Both the position numbers and the translations under genes were made by a program. The notes beneath the pieces were generated by a model. It was not told the origin of the DNA and ran no database searches. It was given only the letters and a program-made list of their open reading frames with translations. A stretch of DNA of 64,000 nucleotides from Duganella margarita (GTDB lineage Bacteria; Pseudomonadota; Gammaproteobacteria; Burkholderiales; Burkholderiaceae_D), in assembly GCF_009857535.1 (NCBI RefSeq), contig NZ_WWCS01000007.1, positions 1-64,000 of the forward strand, in the 5' to 3' direction. Positions 18,501 through 27,406 of this stretch are shown here, in pieces (position 1 is the stretch's first letter; each line of letters opens with the position of its first letter).

Positions 18501-18987
18501 CCTGCGTGACGTTGGTGTAGCCGGCCAGCGTCAGTTGCGCTTTCAGGCGCGCTTCGTCCAGCGATTCGCCCTGCTGGAAGAAGAAGGTGTAGGCGGCCAG
18601 GAACGATGGCGGCGCCATGCGCACCAGCGCAGTGGTGGCCGGCACCAGCATGACATCGCACTGGCCGCTGGAGATTTCGTGCAGCGTGGCGAGGCGCTCG
18701 GACACCAGGTCCTGGTGCGGCGAGAAGGCATCGTAGGGCAGCGTTTCCCAGTCCGGCAGCAGGTGGCAGCGCAGCTGCGTGCCGCCGAACCAGGGAATTT
18801 CGTCCAGCAGACGCTGGGCGTCGCTGGCGTTGGCCACCACGACGGCCAGCATCTGGCCGCGGGATTTGAGTTCGAGCGCGATTTGCGCCAGGGCGTACGC
18901 GTCCGCCGAGCCATGCAGCGCGGGCAGGGCAAAGCGGTTGCCGGGTTTGGGGATGGATTTAGTTAAGGCTGACGACACAACACACAT
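15535..18987 (-). CDS. mfd: Transcription-repair coupling factor Mfd
   Basis: A 1150-residue translocase that removes RNA polymerase stalled at DNA lesions and recruits UvrA. The N-terminal third is UvrB-like. A CarD/RID domain that binds RNA polymerase follows (LKIGDPVVHINHGIGRYMGL). The motor has Walker A CGDVGFGKTEVALRA near 632-645, IIDEEHRFGV, TATPIPRT and LLCTTIIETGIDVP. A C-terminal TRCF domain closes the protein. Length is typical. The frame begins at ATG 18987. A perfect 19-bp inverted repeat lies 66 bp upstream, between mfd and the 5'-nucleotidase gene. Confidence 0.98.
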   Translation of the reverse strand: MCVVSSALTKSIPKPGNRFALPALHGSADAYALAQIALELKSRGQMLAVVVANASDAQRLLDEIPWFGGTQLRCHLLPDWETLPYDAFSPHQDLVSERLATLHEISSGQCDVMLVPATTALVRMAPPSFLAAYTFFFQQGESLDEARLKAQLTLAGYTNVTQVMSPGEYSVRGGLIDLFPMGSALPYRLDLFGDTIETIRTFDADTQRSLYPVKQVRLLPGREFPMDEASRTAFRNRWREHFEGDPSRSVVYKDISAGIASAGIEYYLPLFFDDTATLFDYLPQGAVVATVGDIEAAIKRFWTDTGSRYRFLRADRERPIMAPEQLFLSDEQFFVLAKPYPQIAIRQNADAGASELSAPVPNIAVNRHLDYPLTNLRAYLMQSGARVMICAESNGRRETLQQYFTEYGLELAPVEGFDGFIASDAKLALGVAPLHAGFELSVNGKPLIFITETELYAGSGRRAGKKKQEAVTQVESMVRDLSELKIGDPVVHINHGIGRYMGLTSMDLGEGDAEFLHLEYAKETKLYVPVSQLHVISRYSGASPDDAPLHTLGSGQWEKAKRRAAEQVRDTAAELLNLYARRALRQGHSFEYSAHDYERFADSFGFDETPDQQEAINNVIKDMTSGKPMDRLVCGDVGFGKTEVALRAAFIAVMGGKQVAILAPTTLLAEQHAQTFADRFADWPVRIAEMSRFRTGKEIAQAIKGMADGTLDIIIGTHKLLSDDVKFTRLGLVIIDEEHRFGVRQKETLKSLRAEVDVLTLTATPIPRTLGMALEGLRDFSVIATAPQKRLAIKTFVRSEGESIIREACLRELKRGGQVYFLHNEVETIQNRMAMLTELLPEARIAVAHGQMHERDLEKVMRDFVAQRYNILLCTTIIETGIDVPTANTIIMHRADKFGLAQLHQLRGRVGRSHHQAYAYLLVHDVQSLTKQAQRRLDAIQQMEELGSGFYLAMHDLEIRGAGEVLGDNQSGEMTEIGFQLYSDMLNEAVRSLKAGKEPDLAAPLSTTTEINLHVPALLPADFCGDVHERLSIYKRMANCETQGKIDDMQEELIDRFGKLPDPVKALIETHRLRIAAKTVGIIKIDAHTEAASLQFMAKPPIDPMRIIELIQKNRQIKLNGQDKLKITAAMPDLAARVTQIKAAIKQLTA

Positions 18988-19052
18988 TCAACGGTTATCC
19001 AGGCATCGCCCGGGTGGCCATGCCGCTCACGACATTATAGACGAAGCATCAA

Positions 19053-19114
19053 TCCGGGGTCAGGTCTCACAATCGAACATGAGCTCGTGTAGAAATGTGA
19101 GACCTGACCCCGGA
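19053..19114. repeat. 19-bp perfect inverted repeat (REP-like) upstream of mfd
   Basis: TCCGGGGTCAGGTCTCACA (19053-19071) is perfectly complementary to 19096-19114 across a 24-base spacer. It ends one base before the stop codon of the 5'-nucleotidase gene, and no T-run follows. This looks like a mobile palindromic (REP/BIME-type) unit, which could also stop transcription into mfd. I see no second copy in this window. Confidence 0.75.
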
Positions 19115-19115
19115 G

Positions 19116-20042
19116 TTAGCGGTTGGCGATGCCGAACGGGATGTGCACCATCGGAATGTTGCCGGCCGGCGATTGCAGGTGGCTCAATTGGTCGTCGAAG
19201 AACATGTGCGGCCGGAAAATGCCCAGTACGCGTGCTTTTTCCATGCCGCCCAGGAAGAAAGTCTCGTTGGCCGACACGCCCCAGCTCTTCAAGGTGGTCA
19301 CCACCCGCTCGTGCGACGGCGCGCTGCGCGCCGTGATGATGGCGATGCGCAGGATTTTCTTGTAGGCCGGATCGGCGCGCTGGGCGTCTTCCTCCAGCTG
19401 CTGCATCAGCGACAGCTTGCGGAACAGATCGGCCAGCGGTCCGGGCTGGTGCGGAATGGCGACGCGCTCGGTCTCGTGGGCGTGGAATTCGCTGACGTCG
19501 TTGTTGCGCTTGAAGATAGTTTCAGATTCGTCGTCGGCGATCACGCCGTCAAAGTCGAAGGCGATGCGCAGTTCGCCGTCGGCCTCGTCGTCCTCGGTGC
19601 GCGACGGCAGCACCAGGCCGGCCGGGTACTGCGCAGCCAGCGCGCGCTTGACGTCTTCCTCGTTGGCCGACAGGAACAGCGAGGTGTTGAAGGCCGGCAG
19701 GTAGCGGTACGGCGATTCGCCGGTCAGGAAGCAGGCGCGCGAGATGTCCAGTCCGTAGTGGGCGATCGAGTTCATCACGCGCAGCCCGGTCTCCGGCGAA
19801 TTGCGCGAAAACAGCACCACTTCCACCGGCGCGCTGTGCGGGTGGTGTTTATTGATGTCGAGGAAGCGGCGGATGAAGGGAAAGGCGACGCCCTTGTCCA
19901 GCACGGTTGAAAGCTGGGCTTCCTGGTACTTGCGGTAGGCTTCGGCGCCGTGTTCCAGGTACACCTGGTGCGAGGCGGTCAGGTCAAACAAGGCGCTGGA
20001 GGCAATGCCGATCACCAGCTTGTGCTCGATAGGATAGGGCAT
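19116..20042 (-). CDS. Cytosolic-type 5'-nucleotidase
   Basis: A 308-residue protein of the NT5C1-like bacterial 5'-nucleotidase family (PF06189 type), which dephosphorylates nucleoside monophosphates. The HAD motif is IAFDFDGVIADDESE in the second half, with FSRNSPETGLRVMNSI and FFLGGMEKARVL elsewhere, both typical. No signal peptide, so cytoplasmic. I found no good ribosome site before the ATG codon at 20040-20042, but no better start exists near it. It is divergent from the diguanylate cyclase gene. Confidence 0.88.
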   Translation of the reverse strand: MPYPIEHKLVIGIASSALFDLTASHQVYLEHGAEAYRKYQEAQLSTVLDKGVAFPFIRRFLDINKHHPHSAPVEVVLFSRNSPETGLRVMNSIAHYGLDISRACFLTGESPYRYLPAFNTSLFLSANEEDVKRALAAQYPAGLVLPSRTEDDEADGELRIAFDFDGVIADDESETIFKRNNDVSEFHAHETERVAIPHQPGPLADLFRKLSLMQQLEEDAQRADPAYKKILRIAIITARSAPSHERVVTTLKSWGVSANETFFLGGMEKARVLGIFRPHMFFDDQLSHLQSPAGNIPMVHIPFGIANR

Positions 20043-20175
20043 GGAACGACAGGGAATGGACGATGCGTTACTGTACCCGATTCGGGCCCGCCGGCAATAT
20101 TTCTTTTCTGCAATTTAACCATTGCCTCGAGACGGTCACTTTGCTACATTGACAGTTCATTACCTGGAAGCTGGC

Positions 20176-21309
20176 GTGCTGAATCTCGATACTCTTTTGT
20201 TGGTGCAAGTTTGCGTGACGCTGCTGACCACGGCGTTGCTGGTGGTGTCGGCCTGTTATACCGAAAGTCCGCCGGAACAGCGCTGGTGGGCCGGCGGCAA
20301 TGTGGTGGCCTGCCTCGGCCTGGGCTTGACCAGCGTGGAGTCGCTGCCGGTGCTGCTGCATGGTGTAATCGGCTACGGCGTGGTCGCTTTCGGCCTGGCG
20401 CTGGTGCTGCGCGGCCTGCGCGTGCACTGCGCCGCCAACTTGTCGTGGCCCGCAATCGGCGTGATTACCGCGATCGCGTTGTTGATCCCTGCCTGGTTCA
20501 CGCTGGTGGCGCCGAGCTTGCGCGCGCGCCTGTGCTTCAGCGGGTTTTATTTTGCGCTGCTCAACTGGCTGTGCGCGGTGGTGGTGGCCCGCCATGGCGT
20601 GTGGCGGGTCAGCATCGTCAGCCTGACCGGGTTTGTTCTGCTGGGGCTGGCGCTGTTCCTGCGGGGCGTGCACATGCTGCTGCACGGCGATCTGGCCGAC
20701 CGCAGCAGCTCGCTGGCGATGGGCCTGAGCACGCTGGCCATTCCGCTGGCGCAGATCTGCATCGCTTTTGGCCTGATCCAGATGGTCATGTGGCGTTATG
20801 CGGAGCGCCTGCGCCGGCTGTCGACGCTGGATGCGCTGACCGGCGCCCTGAACCGCGCCGGCCTGGACCTCCAGGGCAAGCGGGTCGGCCTGCGCGCCTT
20901 GCGCGGCGGCCGCAGCCTGGCGGTGATCATGATCGATGTCGATTACTTCAAGCAGATCAACGATACGCACGGCCATCCGGTCGGCGACGAGGTGTTGCGC
21001 CACCTGGCGCGACTGCTCAAGCTGGAACTGCGGCCGCACGACTTGATGGCGCGCTTCGGCGGCGAGGAGTTTGTGCTGGTGCTCGACGGCGTCGACCGCG
21101 CGGCGGCGCTGAATATCGCCGAGCGCGTACGCGCCCGTATCGAGGACGCGGTGGTCGACTGGGAGGGCGTGTCGGTGCGCTACACGGCCAGCCTCGGCGT
21201 GGTCTGCTCGGACCAGCACAGCTACGATCTGATCCGCCTGATTTCGGCCGGCGACGTCGCCATGTACGAGGCCAAGCGCGCCGGCCGCAACCGCGTGGCC
21301 GTCGGCTGA
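20176..21309 (+). CDS. Membrane-bound diguanylate cyclase (GGDEF)
   Basis: About six hydrophobic segments in residues 1-205 are followed by a GGDEF domain. The active site reads RFGGEEFVLVLDG, and an intact product-inhibition site RPHD sits five residues before GGEEF. It should therefore make cyclic di-GMP and be feedback-controlled. I chose the GTG start at 20176 because GGAAG precedes it by six bases; a TTG 18 codons upstream has no ribosome site. There is no EAL domain and no recognisable sensor fold beyond the membrane part, so the signal is unknown. Confidence 0.92.
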   Translation: MLNLDTLLLVQVCVTLLTTALLVVSACYTESPPEQRWWAGGNVVACLGLGLTSVESLPVLLHGVIGYGVVAFGLALVLRGLRVHCAANLSWPAIGVITAIALLIPAWFTLVAPSLRARLCFSGFYFALLNWLCAVVVARHGVWRVSIVSLTGFVLLGLALFLRGVHMLLHGDLADRSSSLAMGLSTLAIPLAQICIAFGLIQMVMWRYAERLRRLSTLDALTGALNRAGLDLQGKRVGLRALRGGRSLAVIMIDVDYFKQINDTHGHPVGDEVLRHLARLLKLELRPHDLMARFGGEEFVLVLDGVDRAAALNIAERVRARIEDAVVDWEGVSVRYTASLGVVCSDQHSYDLIRLISAGDVAMYEAKRAGRNRVAVG

Positions 21310-21781
21310 GACTGTGCGCGCCACGCCACACTGGGCACGAATGTGATTGACGGTGACGTGGTCGGAGTCGCATATTAGTTTGGTAGGAACACTATTCACC
21401 AAATCTAACCAGGCGCCGGAGGCCGGATGTTCACGCATCTGCTGGTCAAGTGGACGGTGATGACGCCGGGGCCATCATGATGGTGGCGCTGCTGGTGGGC
21501 GGCGCGGTCAATCAAATCGGCGTAGTACGCTTGCCGTCGATTCAAGGATGGCTGGTGATGAGCGAGGGATAGACGGCGGTGTCGGCGGCCACGCTGGACG
21601 TCGCCAGTTGGTCGCACGGATACAGGGCGCAGGAACCGGGCGCTAACCAACAACAACGTAAGCCACGTTTGGCGTAGTAGTACACTAAGGCAGCCTCGCG
21701 GCTGCCTTTTTTTCGTTTGATGCAAATCAAACGCGGCATGCGGTGCGGTGATAGCTTGGTGACTCATCAAGGAGGCCCATC
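21310..21781. other. 472-bp intergenic region without a convincing gene
   Basis: Short open frames occur on both strands, but none has a ribosome site plus recognisable protein sequence. One stretch (21477-21572) would encode 31 hydrophobic residues starting MMVALLVGGAVNQ, which could be a remnant or a very small membrane peptide. The region ends in an intrinsic terminator and the AAGGAGG ribosome site of the next gene. I found no riboswitch consensus. Confidence 0.5.
21688..21713 (+). terminator. Rho-independent terminator
   Basis: An 8-bp stem AGGCAGCC/GGCTGCCT with a 4-base loop is followed by seven T residues. It lies 380 bp after the diguanylate cyclase stop, so it ends either that transcript or an unrecognised short RNA from 21310-21687. 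Confidence 0.85.
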
Positions 21782-22162
21782 ATGCCCGCCATCGATAGCC
21801 CGCCCCATGCGGAAAACGGCGAACGCCCGCCCACCGAAGTCCGTTTGATGGCGCTGGAAGCGCGCCTGACTGCATTGCAGGTGGATCTGGCGGTGATCCG
21901 CGTCAGCTTTGCGATCAAGGACGATATCCAGCGCTTGCTGACGCTGCTACACGAACACAAGCTGGAGTTCCATGCCGCGCTGGCCAAGCAACGCGAGGAC
22001 TTTCACGCAGCGCTGGCCAAGCAGCGCGAAGACTTCAACGCGGCGCTGGCGCAGCAACGCGAGGATTTGCACAAGTCCTTGATGAGCCATATGTGGAAGC
22101 TATACGGCTTTGCCTCGCTGATGCTGGGCGGGGTGTATTTCATCGCCCGCTACGTGCATTGA
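21782..22162 (+). CDS. Small coiled-coil protein with C-terminal membrane anchor
   Basis: The 126-residue protein has a charged N-terminus, a long helix from about residue 20 to 105 and one membrane segment at the C-terminus (LYGFASLMLGGVYFIARYV). Residues 63-95 hold three nearly identical 11-residue units (FHAALAKQRED), a hendecad coiled-coil period. It should form a membrane-tethered oligomeric rod. A strong AAGGAGG ribosome site precedes the ATG. I recognise no family with a known function. It ends directly against the convergent lipase foldase gene (stops adjacent, no gap). Confidence 0.8.
   Translation: MPAIDSPPHAENGERPPTEVRLMALEARLTALQVDLAVIRVSFAIKDDIQRLLTLLHEHKLEFHAALAKQREDFHAALAKQREDFNAALAQQREDLHKSLMSHMWKLYGFASLMLGGVYFIARYVH
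21968..22066 (+). repeat. Three tandem 33-bp repeats inside the coiled-coil gene
   Basis: Units at 21968-22000, 22001-22033 and 22034-22066 encode FHAALAKQRED, FHAALAKQRED and FNAALAQQRED. DNA differences are mostly synonymous, implying duplication followed by selection on the protein. Confidence 0.85.
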
Positions 22163-23091
22163 TTATTCGTAGGCGGGCAGGCGCTTTTGTTCGTCGGGCG
22201 TAAAGCCGGCATCGCGAAGCTGCTGCAGCGCGGCGGCGTCGCTGGCCGATTGCTGCAGTTGCTGGCGCTGGCTCTGGTAGGCGCTGATGCGGCGCTGCCA
22301 GTCGGCCTCCTCGCGGTCGACGTCAGCCAGACGCGCGGCGGCGGAGGGCGACAACGCGGTCGCGCGCAGGCGGTAGATGTCGTTGTCGTCCGCGCCTTGC
22401 GCGCGCGCCTGGCTGACCGCCGCTTCCAGCTTGATGATGCGGGTTGGCGCTTCGCGGTCCTCGCGCAGTTTGGGCGGCAGGCGGGCGTCCAGCGCGGCCA
22501 GCCGCTGCTGGCGTTGGGCGTCGGTCAGGCTGGCGTCGCTGTTGATGTCGAGCCGGGCGATGGCGTCCAGGTCGTAGGCGTCGCCGGCGCCGAACAGGCC
22601 GGTGCTGTCGTCGTTGCTGAAGTAGGCGCTGCGCAGTTGCTGGACGGCGGCCAGGCGCTGGCGCGCGCCTTGCACCGGATCGGTGGCTGGCGGCAGGTCG
22701 CGTTCGAGGTCGACCAGCGCGCGCTTGTAGGCCAGGTAGGCGTCCAGCAGGCGCCGTGCTTCAGCGGCCGGGGCGGGGCGCAGGCGCCTGTCCAGTTCGC
22801 GAATGATGTCGGCGCGGATTGCCTCCAGTGGACGCTGGCCCAGGCCCGCCAGGTAGTAGTCGAACAGGTAGGCCAGTTCGGCGTTGACTTGCAGGCGGTC
22901 GTTGGCGTCGGCGCGCGCGGCGCCGTCCGGCTGCGTGCCGGCGGCGTGTCCGGGCGGCGGGCCATCCTGCGTTGATGCGGCGTGCGCGGCCATCAGCGCC
23001 GCCGGGGCGGCCGGCGCATCATGCCGCAGCAGCAGGGCGATGCCGGCGCCCGCCAGCATACCGACGATCGCCAGGCGCAGCGCGGTGCGCA

Positions 23092-23092
<1 letters not shown>
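22163..23092 (-). CDS. lifO: Lipase-specific foldase (lipase chaperone)
   Basis: A 309-residue, inner-membrane-anchored steric chaperone. One membrane helix (about 5-22) is followed by an Ala/Pro-rich linker and an all-helical periplasmic part. The family motif RxxFDY is represented by LAYLFDYYLAGLGQ near residue 72. The ATG (23090-23092) overlaps the lipase stop by one base (TAATG), the classical lipase-foldase arrangement, which fixes the start. It folds and releases the lipase encoded just upstream for export by the type II system. Confidence 0.88.
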
Positions 23093-24153
<1,061 letters not shown>

Positions 24154-24190
24154 CTATAATCATAATCAAAAATAAACTATAGGGACAACC

Positions 24191-24868
24191 TTGCCGGCGC
24201 CATTCGACTTCCACCAATTCCAGGCGATGACGCCGCTCGACGGCGTCAATATCTGGGCCTATCTGCTCGACCGCTATGCCGACCGCATCACGGTCAAGCG
24301 CCGCAAGCCGGCGCTGGAGAACCTGGAAAAAATCTTCAACGCCACCTTCAAGCTGGCCAACGCGGTCGGCTTCCGCGCCATGAACCTGCGCGATCTGTGC
24401 GGCGAGACCGGGCTGTCGATGGGCGGCTTGTACGGCTACATCCGCAGCAAGGACCAGCTGGCCGAGATGATCGAGGATGTGGTGCGCCACGCCACCCACG
24501 AGGTGCCGAAGATGTTCGCCGCCGTCGCCGATCCGCTGGACCGGCTGGAGGCGCTGATCCGCGCCTCGATCTATGTGTCGGAGATTTTGCAGCCGTGGTT
24601 TTACTTCGTTTTCATGGATTCGCGCGTGTTGCAGGCCGAGCAGCGCGGTACCGCCAAGGAGTCGGAACTGCATGTGCAGGCGCTGTTTGCCGAGCTGATC
24701 GCGCAAGTGCCGGGACTGCGCGGCAGTCCGGACCTGATCGCCGCGCACATTCTCGCTACCTTCCAGGACTGGTACGTCAAGCGCTGGAAGTACCGCGCCG
24801 CCGACATCGGGCCGGACCGCTTTGCCGACAGCGCCGTGCAGATGATGCGCGGCTATCTGGCAGCCTAA
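24191..24868 (+). CDS. TetR/AcrR-family transcriptional regulator
   Basis: A 225-residue regulator. The DNA-binding helix-turn-helix is NLRDLCGETGLSMGGLYGYIRSKDQLAEMI near residues 65-94, further from the N-terminus than usual because of an extra 45-residue leader. The frame starts at a TTG (24191) five bases after TAGGGA; an ATG 12 codons later is an alternative. A TATAAT at 24155-24160 may be its -10 box. It is divergent from the lipase operon across 184 bp, so it may control the lipase, but no operator is obvious. Confidence 0.85.
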   Translation: MPAPFDFHQFQAMTPLDGVNIWAYLLDRYADRITVKRRKPALENLEKIFNATFKLANAVGFRAMNLRDLCGETGLSMGGLYGYIRSKDQLAEMIEDVVRHATHEVPKMFAAVADPLDRLEALIRASIYVSEILQPWFYFVFMDSRVLQAEQRGTAKESELHVQALFAELIAQVPGLRGSPDLIAAHILATFQDWYVKRWKYRAADIGPDRFADSAVQMMRGYLAA

Positions 24869-24898
24869 CTCGGCCGGCCTCAGCCTGCGTGGTCCGGC

Positions 24899-27301
24899 TT
24901 AGCGGCCTGGCCCGGTCGGTACCGGCTTGATGTTTTCCGCGCCGGGCGCCGCCGGAGCCGGCGCCCCAGCCGGCGCAACTGGCGTGCCCGGCGTCAGTAC
25001 CTCGCCCGGGGTCACATTTTCGGCGCCGGCCGGCTGGTCGTCCATGTCCAGCGTATGGCGCGCGGCGTCGCCGGTAAATTCGTCGTACAGCCATTCGCCA
25101 TCGACCTGCGTCAGGCCGGCCGGCACCGGACGCTCTTGCGGCGGCCGGCTCTGCATCGCCACTTTCATGTAGTCGATCCAGATCGGCAGCGCCACGGTGG
25201 CGCCGAATTCCTTGCCGCCCAGCGAACGCGAATCGTCATAGCCCATCCACGAGACGGCGACGATGCCGCCGCCGTAGCCGGCAAACCAGCCGTCCACCGC
25301 GTCGCTGGAGGTGCCGGTCTTGCCGGCCAGGTCGGGACGGCCGAGGCGCGCCACGGCGCCGCCGGTGCCGGTGCGGGTCACCTGGCGCAGCATCGAGTCG
25401 GTGACGTAGGCGTTGCGCGGGTCGATCACGCGGGCGTCGTCCGGCAAGGTGTCGCGCGGCTTGACCTCGGAGATAATCTTGCCGTCGCCATCGACGATCT
25501 TGGCGATCAGGTAGGGCTCCACCGAGTAGCCGCCATTGGCGAACACTGCGTAGGCGCCGGCCAGCTGCGTCGGCGTCACCGCGCCGGTGCCCAGCGCCAT
25601 GGTCAGGTTCTTCGGATGCTTGGCCAGGTCGAAGCCGAACTTGCCCAGGTAGCCGTGCGCGTACGGCACGGTGATGGCGCGCAGGATGCGCACCGATACC
25701 ACGTTCTTCGACTCGGCCAGCGCGGTGCGCATGGTGATCGGGCCGTCGAACTTGCCGTCGTCATTCTTCGGCGACCACGCTTCGTTGCCGGTTTCGGCGC
25801 CGGTCAGGTTGAGCGGGGCGTCGTTGATAAGGGTGGCCGGCGAGAAGCCGCGTTCCAGCGCCGCCGAGTACACGAACGGCTTGATCGACGAGCCCGGCTG
25901 GCGCCAGGCTTGCGTGACGTGGTTGAACTTCTGCAGGTTGAAGTCGAAGCCGCCCACCATCGCGTGGTAGCCGCCGGTGACGGCGTCGATCGAGACGAAG
26001 CCGGCCGACACCTGCGGCACCTGGCTGACCGCCCAGCCGCCCTTGTCGCCCTGCAGGATGCGGATCACGGCGCCGGGACGCAGGCGGATCGCGTCCTTGG
26101 CCTTGTCGCTGAGCGCGCCGGCGGCCAGCCGCAGGCCGTCGCCGCTGATGGTGATTTCTTCGCCGGACGGGTTTTGCACCTTAATGGCCTTGGCGCCGAC
26201 CTCCAGCACCACGGCCGGGATCAGGCCGTCGCTGCCGGGACGCTTTTGCAGCGCATCCTCAATGGCGTCGTCGCGCTCGTCCTCGTTGGCCGGCAGCGTG
26301 ATGAAGGCTTCCGGGCCGCGGTAGCCGTGGCGCTGGTCGTAGTTCAGCACATTGCGGCGCATCGAGTCATAGGCGGCTTTCTGGTCGGCCTTCAGGATCG
26401 TGGTGTAGACGCTGATGCCGCGCGTGTACGCTTCTTCCTTGAACTGCGCGTACACGGTCTGGCGCGCCAGTTCGGCCACGTATTCGGCGTGGACGTCGAA
26501 GTCCTGGCCCTTGCGGTTGATGTGCAGGGTTTCATGCGACGCCTTCTGGTACTGGGCGTCGGTAATGTAGTCGAGGTCGCGCATGGCGCGCAGCACCACC
26601 TGCTGGCGTTGCTTGGCGCGTTTCGGGTTGACAGCCGGGTTGTGGCGCGCCGGATTCTGCGGCAGGCCGGCCAGCATCGCGGTTTCCGCCACGTCCAGGT
26701 CCTTGAGCGGCTTGCCGAAGTAGGTCTGGGCGGCGGCGCCGAAGCCGAACGAGCGCTGGCCGAGGTAGATCTGGTTCATATACAGTTCCAGGATCTGCTC
26801 CTTGCTGAGCGCGGCCTCGATCTTCAGGGCCAGCATCACTTCGGTCAGCTTGCGGCTGTAGAACTTGTCGCGCGTCAGGAAGAAGTTGCGCGCCACCTGC
26901 ATGGTGATGGTGGAGCCGCCCTGGCGCATGGCGCCGCCCAGATTGGCCTTGGCCGCGCCCAGCGCGCGTTTCCAGTCGATGCCGTTATGTTCGTAGAAGC
27001 GCTTGTCTTCGATCGCCAGCAGCGATTTTTTCATCAGCTCCGGCATGTCCTTGATCGGGATGAAGTCGCGGTGTTCCTCGCCGAATTCGCCGATCAGGGC
27101 GTTGTCGGCGGTGTAGATGCGCAACGGGATCTTTGGCCGGTAGTCGGTGATAGCGTCCAGCGACGGTAAATTGGGTGCGACGTACAGCAGCAGATACGCC
27201 AGCAGCAGGCCGCCGCCCACCAGGGCGGCCAGGCCGGCGCCGATGGCGGCACGGATCAGATTGCGGCGGTTGACCCACGCCGGCAGGTTGGAGGTTGTCA
27301 A
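24899..27301 (-). CDS. mrcA: Penicillin-binding protein 1A
   Basis: A bifunctional class A PBP of 800 residues. One N-terminal membrane helix is followed by a glycosyltransferase (AIEDKRFYEHNGIDW with catalytic Glu, GGSTITMQVARNFFL), an OB-like insert, and a transpeptidase with active Ser in QPGSSIKPFV, SxN as ESKN, and KTGTSSDAVDGWFAGY. The tail is Pro/Ala/Gly-rich. The best start is a TTG (27299-27301) as no in-frame ATG lies near; this is unusual but leaves the full cytoplasmic tail. It makes and crosslinks peptidoglycan. Divergent from glpD. Confidence 0.96.
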   Translation of the reverse strand: MTTSNLPAWVNRRNLIRAAIGAGLAALVGGGLLLAYLLLYVAPNLPSLDAITDYRPKIPLRIYTADNALIGEFGEEHRDFIPIKDMPELMKKSLLAIEDKRFYEHNGIDWKRALGAAKANLGGAMRQGGSTITMQVARNFFLTRDKFYSRKLTEVMLALKIEAALSKEQILELYMNQIYLGQRSFGFGAAAQTYFGKPLKDLDVAETAMLAGLPQNPARHNPAVNPKRAKQRQQVVLRAMRDLDYITDAQYQKASHETLHINRKGQDFDVHAEYVAELARQTVYAQFKEEAYTRGISVYTTILKADQKAAYDSMRRNVLNYDQRHGYRGPEAFITLPANEDERDDAIEDALQKRPGSDGLIPAVVLEVGAKAIKVQNPSGEEITISGDGLRLAAGALSDKAKDAIRLRPGAVIRILQGDKGGWAVSQVPQVSAGFVSIDAVTGGYHAMVGGFDFNLQKFNHVTQAWRQPGSSIKPFVYSAALERGFSPATLINDAPLNLTGAETGNEAWSPKNDDGKFDGPITMRTALAESKNVVSVRILRAITVPYAHGYLGKFGFDLAKHPKNLTMALGTGAVTPTQLAGAYAVFANGGYSVEPYLIAKIVDGDGKIISEVKPRDTLPDDARVIDPRNAYVTDSMLRQVTRTGTGGAVARLGRPDLAGKTGTSSDAVDGWFAGYGGGIVAVSWMGYDDSRSLGGKEFGATVALPIWIDYMKVAMQSRPPQERPVPAGLTQVDGEWLYDEFTGDAARHTLDMDDQPAGAENVTPGEVLTPGTPVAPAGAPAPAAPGAENIKPVPTGPGR

Positions 27302-27406
27302 AGCACTATCTCTCGGTTGCGGAAGTATGCGCGATTATAGAACAAGGCTATTGTTACTTGGCGTCACTTGACGTAACGTACAGGGATATCACTCCCAAGG
27401 CATTAC

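Noticed and set aside
21310..21690. Cyclic-di-GMP or other riboswitch
   Set aside because: No GEMM-like conserved core was found, and the neighbouring small gene has its own ribosome site after the terminator.
21405..21770. 121-codon minus-strand frame in the gap after the cyclase
   Set aside because: No ribosome site, His/Arg-rich random-looking sequence, and it crosses the terminator.
25055..27169. 704-codon plus-strand open frame across the PBP1A gene
   Set aside because: Low-complexity Arg/His/Val/Gly shadow of a certain gene; GC-rich DNA keeps such frames open.
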